Source: Streptomyces galbus (GTDB lineage: Bacteria > Actinomycetota > Actinomycetes > Streptomycetales > Streptomycetaceae). From it: a stretch of 64,000 nt of DNA. This document shows positions 45,802-53,033 of this stretch, one piece after another. Position 1 is the first letter of the stretch; every line of letters begins with the position of its first letter. The notes beneath the pieces are model-generated. The model ran no database searches. It saw only the letters and a program-made list of their open reading frames with translations, and was not told the origin of the DNA. The stretch is taken from the NCBI RefSeq assembly GCF_005280195.1, contig NZ_SZPR01000012.1:208798-272797 (forward strand), in the 5' to 3' direction. The position numbers and the translations under genes are program-made.

Positions 45802-46386
45802 ATGTCATCGACGGACGACGCCGGGACCGCGCGGGATCCCGACGAGGAGCGGATCGCTGCCTGGATGGAGCGGGTCACGGCCTGGCTCATGCAGCAGGCC
45901 GGCTGGCCGCCGATCATGGGCAGGACCATGGCGTGGCTCATGGTCAGCGAGCCGCCGGAGCAGACCGCCGCACAGATGGCCGAGGCGGTGCGGGCCAGCC
46001 GCGCGTCCCTGACCACGACCCTCCGGCTGCTCACCGAGGCCCGCATGGTGCAGGTCGTCACGCGCGCCGGTGAGCGGGCCACGTACTACCGGATGGCGGA
46101 CGACGCGTGGTCCGGCGTGCTCAAGCGGCGCCTGGAGAGCCTCACCTCCTTCGTGGACATCACCGCCGAAGGACTGCGGCTGCTCCCGCAGGACGAGGTG
46201 CGCGCGACCCGGATGCGCGAGGCCCACCGCATGTTCACCTGGCTGGATGCCGAGGCCGGACCCCTGTGGCAGCGCTGGGAAGCCGTCAGCGCCGGCGACG
46301 GGGCGCACGGCCCGGAGGACTCGCAGCACGTGAAGGACTCGAAGGGCTCGAAGGACTCGAACAAGGGGGACGGGGACCCGTTATGA
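45802..46386 (+). CDS. GbsR/MarR-family transcriptional regulator with a terminal TTA codon
   Basis: The 194-residue protein has a winged-helix domain. GWPPIMGRTMAWLMVSEPPE is followed by QTAAQMAEAVRASRASLTTT (recognition helix) and TLRLLTEARMVQVVTRAGER. A C-terminal dimerisation region follows. The layout matches GbsR-type MarR proteins that repress linked transporter genes. The tail is low complexity (HVKDSKGSKDSNKGDG) from 9-bp repeats of GAAGGACTC. The last sense codon is TTA (46381-46383), the rare bldA-dependent Leu codon, and its final A begins the MFS start codon. It probably represses itself and the MFS gene through the palindromes upstream. Confidence 0.85.
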   Translation: MSSTDDAGTARDPDEERIAAWMERVTAWLMQQAGWPPIMGRTMAWLMVSEPPEQTAAQMAEAVRASRASLTTTLRLLTEARMVQVVTRAGERATYYRMADDAWSGVLKRRLESLTSFVDITAEGLRLLPQDEVRATRMREAHRMFTWLDAEAGPLWQRWEAVSAGDGAHGPEDSQHVKDSKGSKDSNKGDGDPL

Positions 46387-47948
46387 ACGATGAGCAGAGC
46401 CGTACGTGGTGGGCCCTGGGGGCCATCGGCCTGAGCCTGCTGGCGGTCGGCGTGGACGCGACCATCCTCAACGTGGCGCTCCCCACCGTGAGCGCCGACC
46501 TCGACGCATCCACCAGCCAACTCCAGTGGATCGTCGACGCGTTCACCCTGGTCCTGGCCGCGGCCCTGCTGCCCGCCGGCCTGCTGGGGGACAAGTTCGG
46601 CCGCAAGAAGCTCCTGGTCGCAGCTCTGGTCCTGTTCGGCGCGGCCTCCGTGCTGTGCGCCTTCTCCGGCTCCGCCGGACAGCTCATCGCCGCGCGGGCC
46701 GCGCTCGGCCTGGCCGCGGCCTTCGTCGTGCCGCTGTCCACCTCCGCCCTGCTGAACCTCTTCGGGACCGAGGCGGAACGCACCAAGGCCATCGGCGTCG
46801 TCGCCGTCTCCCAGATGCTCGGCCTGCCGCTCGGCCCCATCGTGGGCGGCGCCCTGCTCGACCACTTCTGGTGGGGCTCGGTCTTCCTCATCAACGTTCC
46901 CCTGGTGCTGCTCGGTGTCCTCGCCGTGGCGAAGCTCGTGCCGGAGTCGCGCAGCGGCGAGCGCGTGACCATCGACCTGGGCGGCGTGGCGCTCTCCAGC
47001 GCCGGCCTCGCCGCGCTCACCTACGGTGCCATCGAGGCGGGCGAGAAGGGCTGGGAGAGCACCGGGACGGTGGTGCCGCTGCTCGCCGGCGCCGCCCTCA
47101 CCGGCCTGTTCGTCCTGTGGGAGCTGCGTGTCACCGCGGCGGGCCGGGACCCGCTCGTCGACCTCGGCCTCTTCCGCGGCCGGGGCTTCGTCTGGGGCTC
47201 CGCCCTGAGCACCCTCGTCAGCTTCGCGATGTTCGGTCTCCTCTTCGCCCTGCCGCAGTACTTCCAGGCGGTCCTCGGCGCCGACGCGCTCGGCACCGGC
47301 CTGCGGCTGCTGCCGCTCATCGGCGGCCTGCTCGCCGGCGCCGGCGTCATCAACAAGATGCCGGCCCGGCTCGGACCGCGCGCCGTCCCCGCCCTCGGCT
47401 TCCTGCTGGTGAGCGCGGGCCTGTTCCTGGGCACCGCCACCGGGACCGACTCCGGCTACGGGTACGTCGCCATCTGGCTCGTCGTCATCGGCGCCGGCCT
47501 GGGCCTCGCGATGACCCGCTCCATGGCGGCCGCCCTCAACTCCCTGTCCGAGGAACGCAGCGGCGTCGGCTCGGCCGTGGTGCAGGCGCTCCGTCAGGTC
47601 GGCGGCGCGATCGGCGTCGCGGTGCTCGGTGCCGTCGCCAACTCCGCCTACCGCGGCCACCTCGACCTCGCGGGCACCCCGCAGCGGATCGCGGACGCCG
47701 CCGGACGCAGCGTCTCCGCCGGCGTGGCCGTCGCCGCCGAGCTCCGCGACCCGGCGCTGCTCGAAGAGGTCAGGGACGCGTTCATGACCGCCATGCACAC
47801 CCTGCTGTTCGTCTGTTCCGGCATCTCGCTGCTCGCCGCGCTGCTCGCCGCCGCCTTCATGCCCCGGCGGACCGCCGTCCCGGACGAGGACACCGGGAGT
47901 CCCGAGGAGGACGTGGGAGGGACGCCGGTCACCGGCTCGGTCACCTGA
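46383..47948 (+). CDS. MFS transporter, DHA2 family
   Basis: The 521-residue protein has about 14 membrane spans and DHA2 motifs: SLLAVGVDATILNVALPTVS in span 1, LQWIVDAFTLVLAAALLPAG, motif A LLGDKFGRKKLLV, and SRSMAAALNSLSEERSGVGS-like late blocks. It would export drugs or metabolites by proton antiport. Its ATG overlaps the regulator's TTA and TGA codons, so translation is coupled to reading the rare TTA codon. Production may therefore depend on the bldA tRNA and developmental stage. The adjacent GbsR/MarR regulator suggests induction by the exported compound. Confidence 0.92.
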   Translation: MNDEQSRTWWALGAIGLSLLAVGVDATILNVALPTVSADLDASTSQLQWIVDAFTLVLAAALLPAGLLGDKFGRKKLLVAALVLFGAASVLCAFSGSAGQLIAARAALGLAAAFVVPLSTSALLNLFGTEAERTKAIGVVAVSQMLGLPLGPIVGGALLDHFWWGSVFLINVPLVLLGVLAVAKLVPESRSGERVTIDLGGVALSSAGLAALTYGAIEAGEKGWESTGTVVPLLAGAALTGLFVLWELRVTAAGRDPLVDLGLFRGRGFVWGSALSTLVSFAMFGLLFALPQYFQAVLGADALGTGLRLLPLIGGLLAGAGVINKMPARLGPRAVPALGFLLVSAGLFLGTATGTDSGYGYVAIWLVVIGAGLGLAMTRSMAAALNSLSEERSGVGSAVVQALRQVGGAIGVAVLGAVANSAYRGHLDLAGTPQRIADAAGRSVSAGVAVAAELRDPALLEEVRDAFMTAMHTLLFVCSGISLLAALLAAAFMPRRTAVPDEDTGSPEEDVGGTPVTGSVT

Positions 47949-47952
47949 CGTC

Positions 47953-48061
47953 GATGCGCCGGTCGCCTGAGGCCACTCGTCGGGCGCCTGAGGCTGATGC
48001 GCCGGTCGTCCGAGGCCGAACGGCGGTCGCCAGAAGGCGGTTCGCCGGTCACGCGAGGCCC
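47953..48061. repeat. Five imperfect 21-22-bp tandem repeats
   Basis: Units begin at 47953, 47974, 47996, 48018 and 48040 and follow a GATGCGCCGGTCGCCTGAGG-like pattern with several substitutions each. The array lies between the MFS stop and the first cobalamin riboswitch, about where that riboswitch's promoter should be. It could be a regulator array or simple slippage. Confidence 0.6.
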
Positions 48062-48106
48062 AATTCCCCGGCTATCAAGGTCCGATGGGAGGATGTCCGC
48101 GACAAA

Positions 48107-48245
48107 GGCGACGGCGGTCCGAGGAAGCCGGTGTGAATCCGGCGCGGTCCCGCCACTGTGACCGGTGAGCCCGCCCCGAGGGACCCCCGCCCAGGCCGGG
48201 GCGGGGGAGGGGCGAGCCGGGAGCCAGGAGACTCACGCGGTCGCC
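48107..48245 (+). promoter_or_regulatory. Cobalamin riboswitch 1
   Basis: The aptamer has the B12 consensus AGGAAGCCGGTGTGAATCC, GGTCCCGCCACTGTGACC and the 3' block GAGCCAGGAGACTCACGC. P1 is GGCGAC (48107-48112) with GTCGCC (48240-48245). A hairpin in GATCTCCCCGGGAGGGGAG overlaps the ribosome binding site of the next gene, suggesting control of translation by adenosylcobalamin. The regulated gene is the [2Fe-2S] protein at 48295. Confidence 0.9.
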
Positions 48246-48294
48246 TCCTCGCACGACACCGGGGCGGATCTCCCCGGGAGGGGAGTGACGCGGC

Positions 48295-48675
48295 ATGCCC
48301 GACGAACCGAGGGAGAGAGCACCCGGCGGACCTGCGCCCTGCCGGGTCGTCGTGTGCCGGGACTGCTGCTGCGGCAGCCCCAAGGTGGCCGGGGTGGACC
48401 ACGCCGCCCAGAGCGCGCGGCTGCGGGCTCAGGTGCCGGCCCGCATCTCCGACTGCCTCGACGTGTGCGACCAGGCCAACGTCATCGTCGTACAGCCGTC
48501 CGCCGCGGGCCGTGCCGCGGGCGGCCGGCCGGTGTGGCTCGGGCTCGTCAACGACGCGGGGGCGACGGAGGACATCGTCACCTGGGTACGCGCCGGGGGC
48601 CCCGGAGTGGCCCCGCTCCCGGACGTCCTCGGCCTCCACGTCTTCACCCCGCCACGGCGCGCCCCGCGCCCGTGA
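48295..48675 (+). CDS. (2Fe-2S) ferredoxin-like protein under B12 riboswitch control
   Basis: The 126-residue protein has a thioredoxin-like ferredoxin pattern: Cys16, the cluster CRDCCCGS (Cys21, 24, 25, 26) and DCLDVC (Cys54, Cys58), then NVIVVQPS and GLVNDAGATEDIVTWVRAGG. These match small '(2Fe-2S) ferredoxin domain' proteins found in cobalt/cobalamin loci. It may be an electron carrier or metal-handling protein used in cobalamin biosynthesis or cobalt uptake; the family role is not settled. It is the sole gene between the first B12 riboswitch and a strong terminator at 48692-48728. Confidence 0.8.
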   Translation: MPDEPRERAPGGPAPCRVVVCRDCCCGSPKVAGVDHAAQSARLRAQVPARISDCLDVCDQANVIVVQPSAAGRAAGGRPVWLGLVNDAGATEDIVTWVRAGGPGVAPLPDVLGLHVFTPPRRAPRP

Positions 48676-48691
48676 GGAGCGCGCCCGGCCC

Positions 48692-48728
48692 AGACCGCCT
48701 CCCCGACTTCCGGCCGGGGAGGCGGTCT
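48692..48728 (+). terminator. Terminator after the [2Fe-2S] protein gene
   Basis: A perfect 14-bp stem, AGACCGCCTCCCCG (48692-48705) with CGGGGAGGCGGTCT (48715-48728), and a nine-base loop. Confidence 0.85.
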
Positions 48729-48756
48729 TGGCCACGTGCGCGTCACGCGGTACGGT
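48728..48756 (+). promoter_or_regulatory. Promoter of the second B12 riboswitch and cbtB-cbtA
   Basis: TTGGCC (48728-48733), 17 bases, TACGGT (48751-48756), immediately after the terminator and 11 bases before the second aptamer. The two B12-controlled units are therefore transcribed separately. Confidence 0.5.
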
Positions 48757-48767
48757 TCGTCCGAATC

Positions 48768-48867
48768 GACGACGGCGAGACGGAAGCCGGTGGGAATCCG
48801 GCACGGTCGCGCCACTGTATGCGCATCTCCCCCGGGGGGTGCGCGAGTCAGACCCGTGGCCGTCGTC
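48768..48867 (+). promoter_or_regulatory. Cobalamin riboswitch 2
   Basis: It contains the B12 consensus CGGAAGCCGGTGGGAATCC, GGTCGCGCCACTGTATG and the 3' block GCGAGTCAGACCCG. P1 is a perfect 9-bp stem, GACGACGGC (48768-48776) with GCCGTCGTC (48859-48867). A GGGGA/TCCCC hairpin abuts the GAGGAGG ribosome binding site of cbtB. Confidence 0.9.
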
Positions 48868-48914
48868 CTGTGCACCACCGAGTGGGGACGCGAGCTCCCC
48901 GAGGAGGTTCAGCC

Positions 48915-49136
48915 ATGGCGCAGACCGTCGCCCGGCCGACAGCCCATGCCCCTGCCGTTCCCGCCACGTTGCCCCTGCGGGCCATCGCGCCCTGGGCGGT
49001 CTTCTTCGGCGTCCTGATGCTGGTCCTGCTCTACTTCGTGGGCGCCGAACAGGGCGCCACCTCCGTGGTCAACGGCACGGACGTCCACGAGTGGGTGCAC
49101 GACGCCCGCCACCTGCTCGGCTTCCCCTGCCACTGA
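48915..49136 (+). CDS. cbtB: CbtB-type cobalt transporter subunit
   Basis: The 73-residue protein has one transmembrane helix (APWAVFFGVLMLVLLYFVGA) and a C-terminal His-rich metal-binding tail, VHEWVHDARHLLGFPCH. Both are characteristic of CbtB, the small partner of CbtA in B12-regulated cobalt uptake. GAGGAGG precedes the ATG. It lies directly after the second cobalamin riboswitch and 21 bases before cbtA, so adenosylcobalamin should repress both genes when cobalt is no longer needed. Confidence 0.9.
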   Translation: MAQTVARPTAHAPAVPATLPLRAIAPWAVFFGVLMLVLLYFVGAEQGATSVVNGTDVHEWVHDARHLLGFPCH

Positions 49137-49157
49137 CCCGGGGACGCCGCACCGCCC

Positions 49158-49910
49158 ATGAACTCCGCAACCGTACGGAACCTCCTGGTGCGGGGCATGC
49201 TCGCCGGCCTCGCCGCCGGCGTGCTCGCCCTCGTCGCCGCCTACCTCCTCGGTGAGCCGAGCGTCGACCGGGCGATCGCCTTCGAGGCCAGCCACTCCCA
49301 CGCGCACGAGAGCGAAGTCGTCTCCCGCTCCCTGCAGTCCACCGCCGGACTCGCCACCGGCGTCCTCGTCCACGGGGTCGCCTTCGGCGGCATCGCTGCC
49401 CTCGCGTACTGCGTCGCGCTGGGCCGCGTGGGCCGCTTCGGCCCGCGCGCCACGGCGCTGCTGCTGTCCGGCTGCGCCCTGCTCGCCGTCTACGTCGTGC
49501 CGTTCCTGAAGTACCCGGCCAACCCGCCGTCGGTCGGCGACCCCGACACCATCGGCAAGCGGACCACGCTGTACTTCCTGATGATGCTGCTCGGTGTCCT
49601 GCTCGCCGTCGCGGCCACCCTCCTGGGCAAGCGTCTCGCGCCCGGCCTGGGCACCTGGTGGGCGACCGTCTGCGCGGTGGCCGCGTTCGCCGTCGCCGTC
49701 GGCGCGGCCTACGCGTTCCTGCCGGCCGTCAACGAGGTGCCGAAGGACTTCCCGGCCACCCTGCTGTGGCGATTCCGGCTGTCCGCGCTGGCCATCCAGT
49801 CCGTGCTGTGGGCCGGCTTCGGCCTGCTCTTCGGCGAACTGGCGGAACGCCTGCTGAACCCCGGGCCGGCACGGGACGCGAGCAGCCGCTCGGCTCCGGC
49901 CGCGCACTGA
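49158..49910 (+). CDS. cbtA: CbtA-family cobalt transporter
   Basis: The 250-residue membrane protein has six to seven spans and CbtA features: LLVRGMLAGLAAGVLALVAA at the start, the His-rich loop FEASHSHAHESEVVSRSLQS, and VYVVPFLKYPANPPSVGDPD in the central region. With CbtB it forms a cobalt importer of the B12-regulated type. The short gap to cbtB indicates cotranscription. It is convergent with the phosphatase-like gene, 51 bases away. Confidence 0.92.
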   Translation: MNSATVRNLLVRGMLAGLAAGVLALVAAYLLGEPSVDRAIAFEASHSHAHESEVVSRSLQSTAGLATGVLVHGVAFGGIAALAYCVALGRVGRFGPRATALLLSGCALLAVYVVPFLKYPANPPSVGDPDTIGKRTTLYFLMMLLGVLLAVAATLLGKRLAPGLGTWWATVCAVAAFAVAVGAAYAFLPAVNEVPKDFPATLLWRFRLSALAIQSVLWAGFGLLFGELAERLLNPGPARDASSRSAPAAH

Positions 49911-49961
49911 CCGCGGTACCCGGCGGGAGGAGAACGACCGACCGCCAAATCTGTCACATCG

Positions 49962-50570
49962 TCACCTGCCGTACGATGAAGGCTGGTTCGGGTCGGCCTG
50001 CGGCCCGGACAGGGGGCGCCCGAGCCGCAGGTTCCAGCGGCCCGCCCGCCCGCTGAGCTCCGTCGCCGTGAGGGGCGGCACGTCGAGGCGCCAGAAGAGG
50101 GCGGCGGGCACGTCCAGCGCCGCGGTCACCGCCGCCCGCACCACGTCCGGCTCGACCACGGCGACCACTCGCCCCTCGGTCGCCGCCGCTCCCGTCAGCC
50201 ACCGCGCGACCCTTTCGCACAGGACCCGCACGGACTCACCCCCGTGCGGTGCGCTGCCCGGATCGCCGAGCCAGCGGGCCACGGCCTGCGGCTCGGCAGC
50301 CGTCACCGCCTCCAGCGTGCGGCCCCGCCAGCGGCCCACGTCCAGCCCGCCCAGCTCCGGCGCCTCCCCGCCGTCGAGGCCGAGCGCGGCCGCCGTCTGC
50401 CGGCAGCGTGCCGTCGGGGACACGACCACGCGCGCGGCCACGGGCAGCGACCCGGCCGCCTCCCGGGCACGGCTCGCGCCGATGTCGTCGATCGGGTCCC
50501 CGTCGTAGAACCGGGCCCGCCGCAACGACGGGCTCGTGGCGGGCGAGACGAAGGTGACGCGGCTGGTCAC
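49962..50570 (-). CDS. Histidine-phosphatase-superfamily protein lacking the R-H-G motif
   Basis: The 202-residue protein aligns with the histidine phosphatase (phosphoglycerate-mutase-like) family through ARVVVSPTARCRQTAAALGL, LDVGRWRGRTLEAV and the second-half Arg/Glu blocks. The canonical N-terminal R-H-G, with the phosphorylated His, is replaced by FVSPATSPSLRRARF. The C-terminal catalytic His region reads AVVEPDVVRA instead of V-x-H-G. Both active-site histidines appear to be missing, so it is probably non-catalytic or mechanistically changed. It starts at a GTG with AGGAG upstream. Its place beside cbtAB hints at a cobalamin link, for example a relative of the CobC phosphatase. Confidence 0.75.
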   Translation of the reverse strand: MTSRVTFVSPATSPSLRRARFYDGDPIDDIGASRAREAAGSLPVAARVVVSPTARCRQTAAALGLDGGEAPELGGLDVGRWRGRTLEAVTAAEPQAVARWLGDPGSAPHGGESVRVLCERVARWLTGAAATEGRVVAVVEPDVVRAAVTAALDVPAALFWRLDVPPLTATELSGRAGRWNLRLGRPLSGPQADPNQPSSYGR

Positions 50571-51014
50571 GTGGTTGCTCCTGCGGTCGGGGGCATCGGC
50601 GGGGGCGGGCTCCTGCGTACGGTACGTACTCCGGCCGGGGGGCCGGCCGGGCGGCCGCCGCCGAGCCGGCCGTCCACCACCGGCCGCCGGGGCTACCTGG
50701 CCGTCTCCCGCAAGGACGTCCAGCGTGACGGCACGCCCTGACGCGCCGGTGCCGCCGAGGCGGGGTCACCCAGGCGGGCAGGGTCACCGCGAACGAGGTG
50801 CCGGCGCGCAGCACCCGCGATACCGGGCGTCACACGCTGCGGCGGCGAGGACCCGGTGCCGCGCGCCCGCCCCTCTTTCCGGCCCCGGTGCCGTGCGCCC
50901 GCCACGCTTCCGGCCCCCCATACCGTCCATTCCGGGCGATATCGCACTTAGCGTGGCCGGTGAGGCGAGGCGTCCGAAGCCGTGGACGCCCGCCCCCTGA
51001 CAGGGAGAGCGCGG
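50571..51014. other. Intergenic region with a possible histidine-kinase remnant
   Basis: These 444 bases contain no intact gene. On the reverse strand around 50770-50822 the frame reads SRVLRAGTSFAVTLPAW, resembling the last residues of the ATPase domain of sensor kinases (G-T-x-F-x-V-x-L-P), but an in-frame TGA lies just upstream of it. The rest is C-rich spacer. A CGATATCG palindrome near 50938 and TAGCGT near 50950 may belong to the promoter of the ABC-2 transporter. Confidence 0.3.
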
Positions 51015-51953
51015 ATGATCGAGGCACGGCGGTTGACCAAGAGGTACGGCGAGAAGACGGCCGTGGACGGGCTGGACTTCGTGGTGAGGCCCGGCACGGT
51101 GACCGGCTTCCTGGGGCCCAACGGCGCGGGCAAGTCGACGACGATGCGCATGATCGTCGGCCTGGACGCCCCGACCAGCGGTTCCGTCACCGTGAACGGC
51201 CGCCCCTACGCCCGCCACCGGGCGCCGCTGCAGGAGGTCGGCGCCCTGCTGGAGGCGAAGTCGGTCCACCCGGGCCGCTCGGCGTACCAGCACCTCAGGG
51301 CACTCGCGCTCACCCACGGCATCCCCGGGCGCCGGGTCGAGGAGGTCATCGGCCTGGCCGGACTCGACGGCGTGGCGAAGAAGCGGGCCGGCGCCTTCTC
51401 CCTCGGCATGGGCCAGCGGCTGGGCATCGCCGCGGCGCTGCTGGGCGATCCGCGGACGGTGATGCTGGACGAGCCGGTCAACGGCCTGGACCCGGAGGGG
51501 GTCCTCTGGATCCGCACCCTGCTCAAAGGGCTCGCCGACGAGGGGCGCACGGTCTTCGTGTCCTCCCACCTGATGAGCGAGATGGCCCTGGTCGCGGACC
51601 ACCTGATCGTCGTGGGACGCGGTCGGCTGCTGGCCGACACGACCGTGGCCGACCTGGTCCGCGAGGCCGGCGGGGACACGGTGAAGGTCGTGACCCAGGA
51701 CCCGGCCCGGCTGCGGGAGGTACTGGCCGGGCCGGGCGTCGACGTCACCGGCCGGATCGGCTCGCAGGAGTTGCAGGTGACGGGGCTGAGCGCCCGCGAG
51801 ATCGGGCTGAAGGCCGCCGAGCACGGCATCGCGCTGTTCGAGCTGAGCGCACGCAGCGTGTCACTGGAGGAGGCCTTCATGGACCTGACCCGGGACGCCG
51901 TGGAGTACCACGGCTCCACGACCGCGATCGACGCCCTCGGGAGGCCCGCATGA
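51015..51953 (+). CDS. ABC-2 type transporter ATP-binding protein
   Basis: The 312-residue ATPase has Walker A GPNGAGKST, signature SLGMGQRLGIAAALLG, Walker B VMLDEPVNGLDPEG and the switch His in VSSHLMSEM. The signature is the L-G-M-x-Q-R variant common in actinobacterial DrrA-like proteins. The C-terminal ~90 residues form the usual DrrA-type extension (LREVLAGPGVDVTGRIGSQE). It powers export by the overlapping permease; antibiotics, peptides or lipids are possible substrates. AGGGAGAG precedes the ATG. Confidence 0.92.
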   Translation: MIEARRLTKRYGEKTAVDGLDFVVRPGTVTGFLGPNGAGKSTTMRMIVGLDAPTSGSVTVNGRPYARHRAPLQEVGALLEAKSVHPGRSAYQHLRALALTHGIPGRRVEEVIGLAGLDGVAKKRAGAFSLGMGQRLGIAAALLGDPRTVMLDEPVNGLDPEGVLWIRTLLKGLADEGRTVFVSSHLMSEMALVADHLIVVGRGRLLADTTVADLVREAGGDTVKVVTQDPARLREVLAGPGVDVTGRIGSQELQVTGLSAREIGLKAAEHGIALFELSARSVSLEEAFMDLTRDAVEYHGSTTAIDALGRPA

Positions 51954-52789
51954 GCACCCTCACCGCACCGGCCGAACAACCCCGCACCACCCCGTCTCGC
52001 CCTGCCTACCGGGTGACCGGACGGCGCGTGCTCGCCTCCGAATGGGCCAAGCTGTGGTCCCTGCGCTCGACGTGGATCACGCTCGGCCTGGGGCTGCTGT
52101 TCCTGGTGGCGTTCGGCCTGATCGCCGCGAGCCGCTACCGGTCCGAGACCGGCTCCGGCCATCTGGACGAACACTTCGCCGCCTCGACGGCCGTCAGCCT
52201 GTGCCTCTTCGGCACGAACTTCGCCCAACTCGCCCTCGGCGTCCTCGGCGTGCTGGTCACGGCGGGCGAGTACACCACCGGGACCATCCGCGCCACGCTC
52301 GCGGCGGTGCCCCGCAGGCTGCCCGTGCTGTGGTCCAAGGCGGTGGTGTTCGGGCTGGTCGCCCTGGCCGTGGGGACGCTCGGGGCGTTCGTGGCCTTCC
52401 TGCTCGGCAGCGGCATCGTCTCGGACACACCCGCGGCGATGGGCCTGTCCCACGCCGGCGTCCTGCGCAGCCTGCTGGGCGCCGGCCTCTACCTCGGCCT
52501 GGTCGGCGTCATCGGCGTGGCGCTGGGCGCGCTGCTGCGCTCGGTGGCCGGCGGCATCTCGGTACTGGTCGCCGCCCTCATGCTCATCCCGGGGCTGATC
52601 TCCCTGCTGCCGGCTTCCTGGCAGGACGACATCAGCCCCTGCCTGCCGTCCAACGCGGGGGAGTCGATGTTCGAACTGACCCACGACGCCACGGCCCTGT
52701 CCCCGGGCGCCGGAGGGCTGGTCCTCGCCTGCTGGACGGCACTGGCACTGGCCGGCGCGGCGTACCGGCTGGCACGCACGGACGCCTGA
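51950..52789 (+). CDS. ABC-2 type transporter permease
   Basis: The 279-residue protein has six membrane spans after a cytoplasmic start ending VLASEWAKLWSLRSTWITLG, the typical opening of these permeases. GEYTTGTIRATLAAVPRRLP is the conserved coupling block. Its ATG overlaps the ATPase stop by four bases. It forms the membrane part of the exporter. The substrate is unknown, and the usual two-component or TetR regulator is not present next to it. Confidence 0.9.
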   Translation: MSTLTAPAEQPRTTPSRPAYRVTGRRVLASEWAKLWSLRSTWITLGLGLLFLVAFGLIAASRYRSETGSGHLDEHFAASTAVSLCLFGTNFAQLALGVLGVLVTAGEYTTGTIRATLAAVPRRLPVLWSKAVVFGLVALAVGTLGAFVAFLLGSGIVSDTPAAMGLSHAGVLRSLLGAGLYLGLVGVIGVALGALLRSVAGGISVLVAALMLIPGLISLLPASWQDDISPCLPSNAGESMFELTHDATALSPGAGGLVLACWTALALAGAAYRLARTDA

Positions 52790-53033
52790 CGCAGGCGGAA
52801 CGCTGCACGGATCGGCGGCAGTTGCCCCAGGTGGGCGTCACCACTGACGGAAGGCAGTGACGCACCAGCACGATCCCGGCCGGCGTCACGATGACCGGTA
52901 CCATCGAACGCGCGCACGCGACGACCGAGTAGCTGTTCCCCATCGCGTACGACCCCCGCACCAAGGCGGGCACCGGGGCTGCTCGACTTCGGGATCCGAT
53001 CACCACCACCGGTCAGCGCCTACGGGAGCCAGT

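Noticed and set aside
46332..46366. 9-bp repeats (GAAGGACTC) at the end of the regulator gene
   Set aside because: They are coding, in frame and encode a hydrophilic tail; treated as simple coding slippage and not as a regulatory array.
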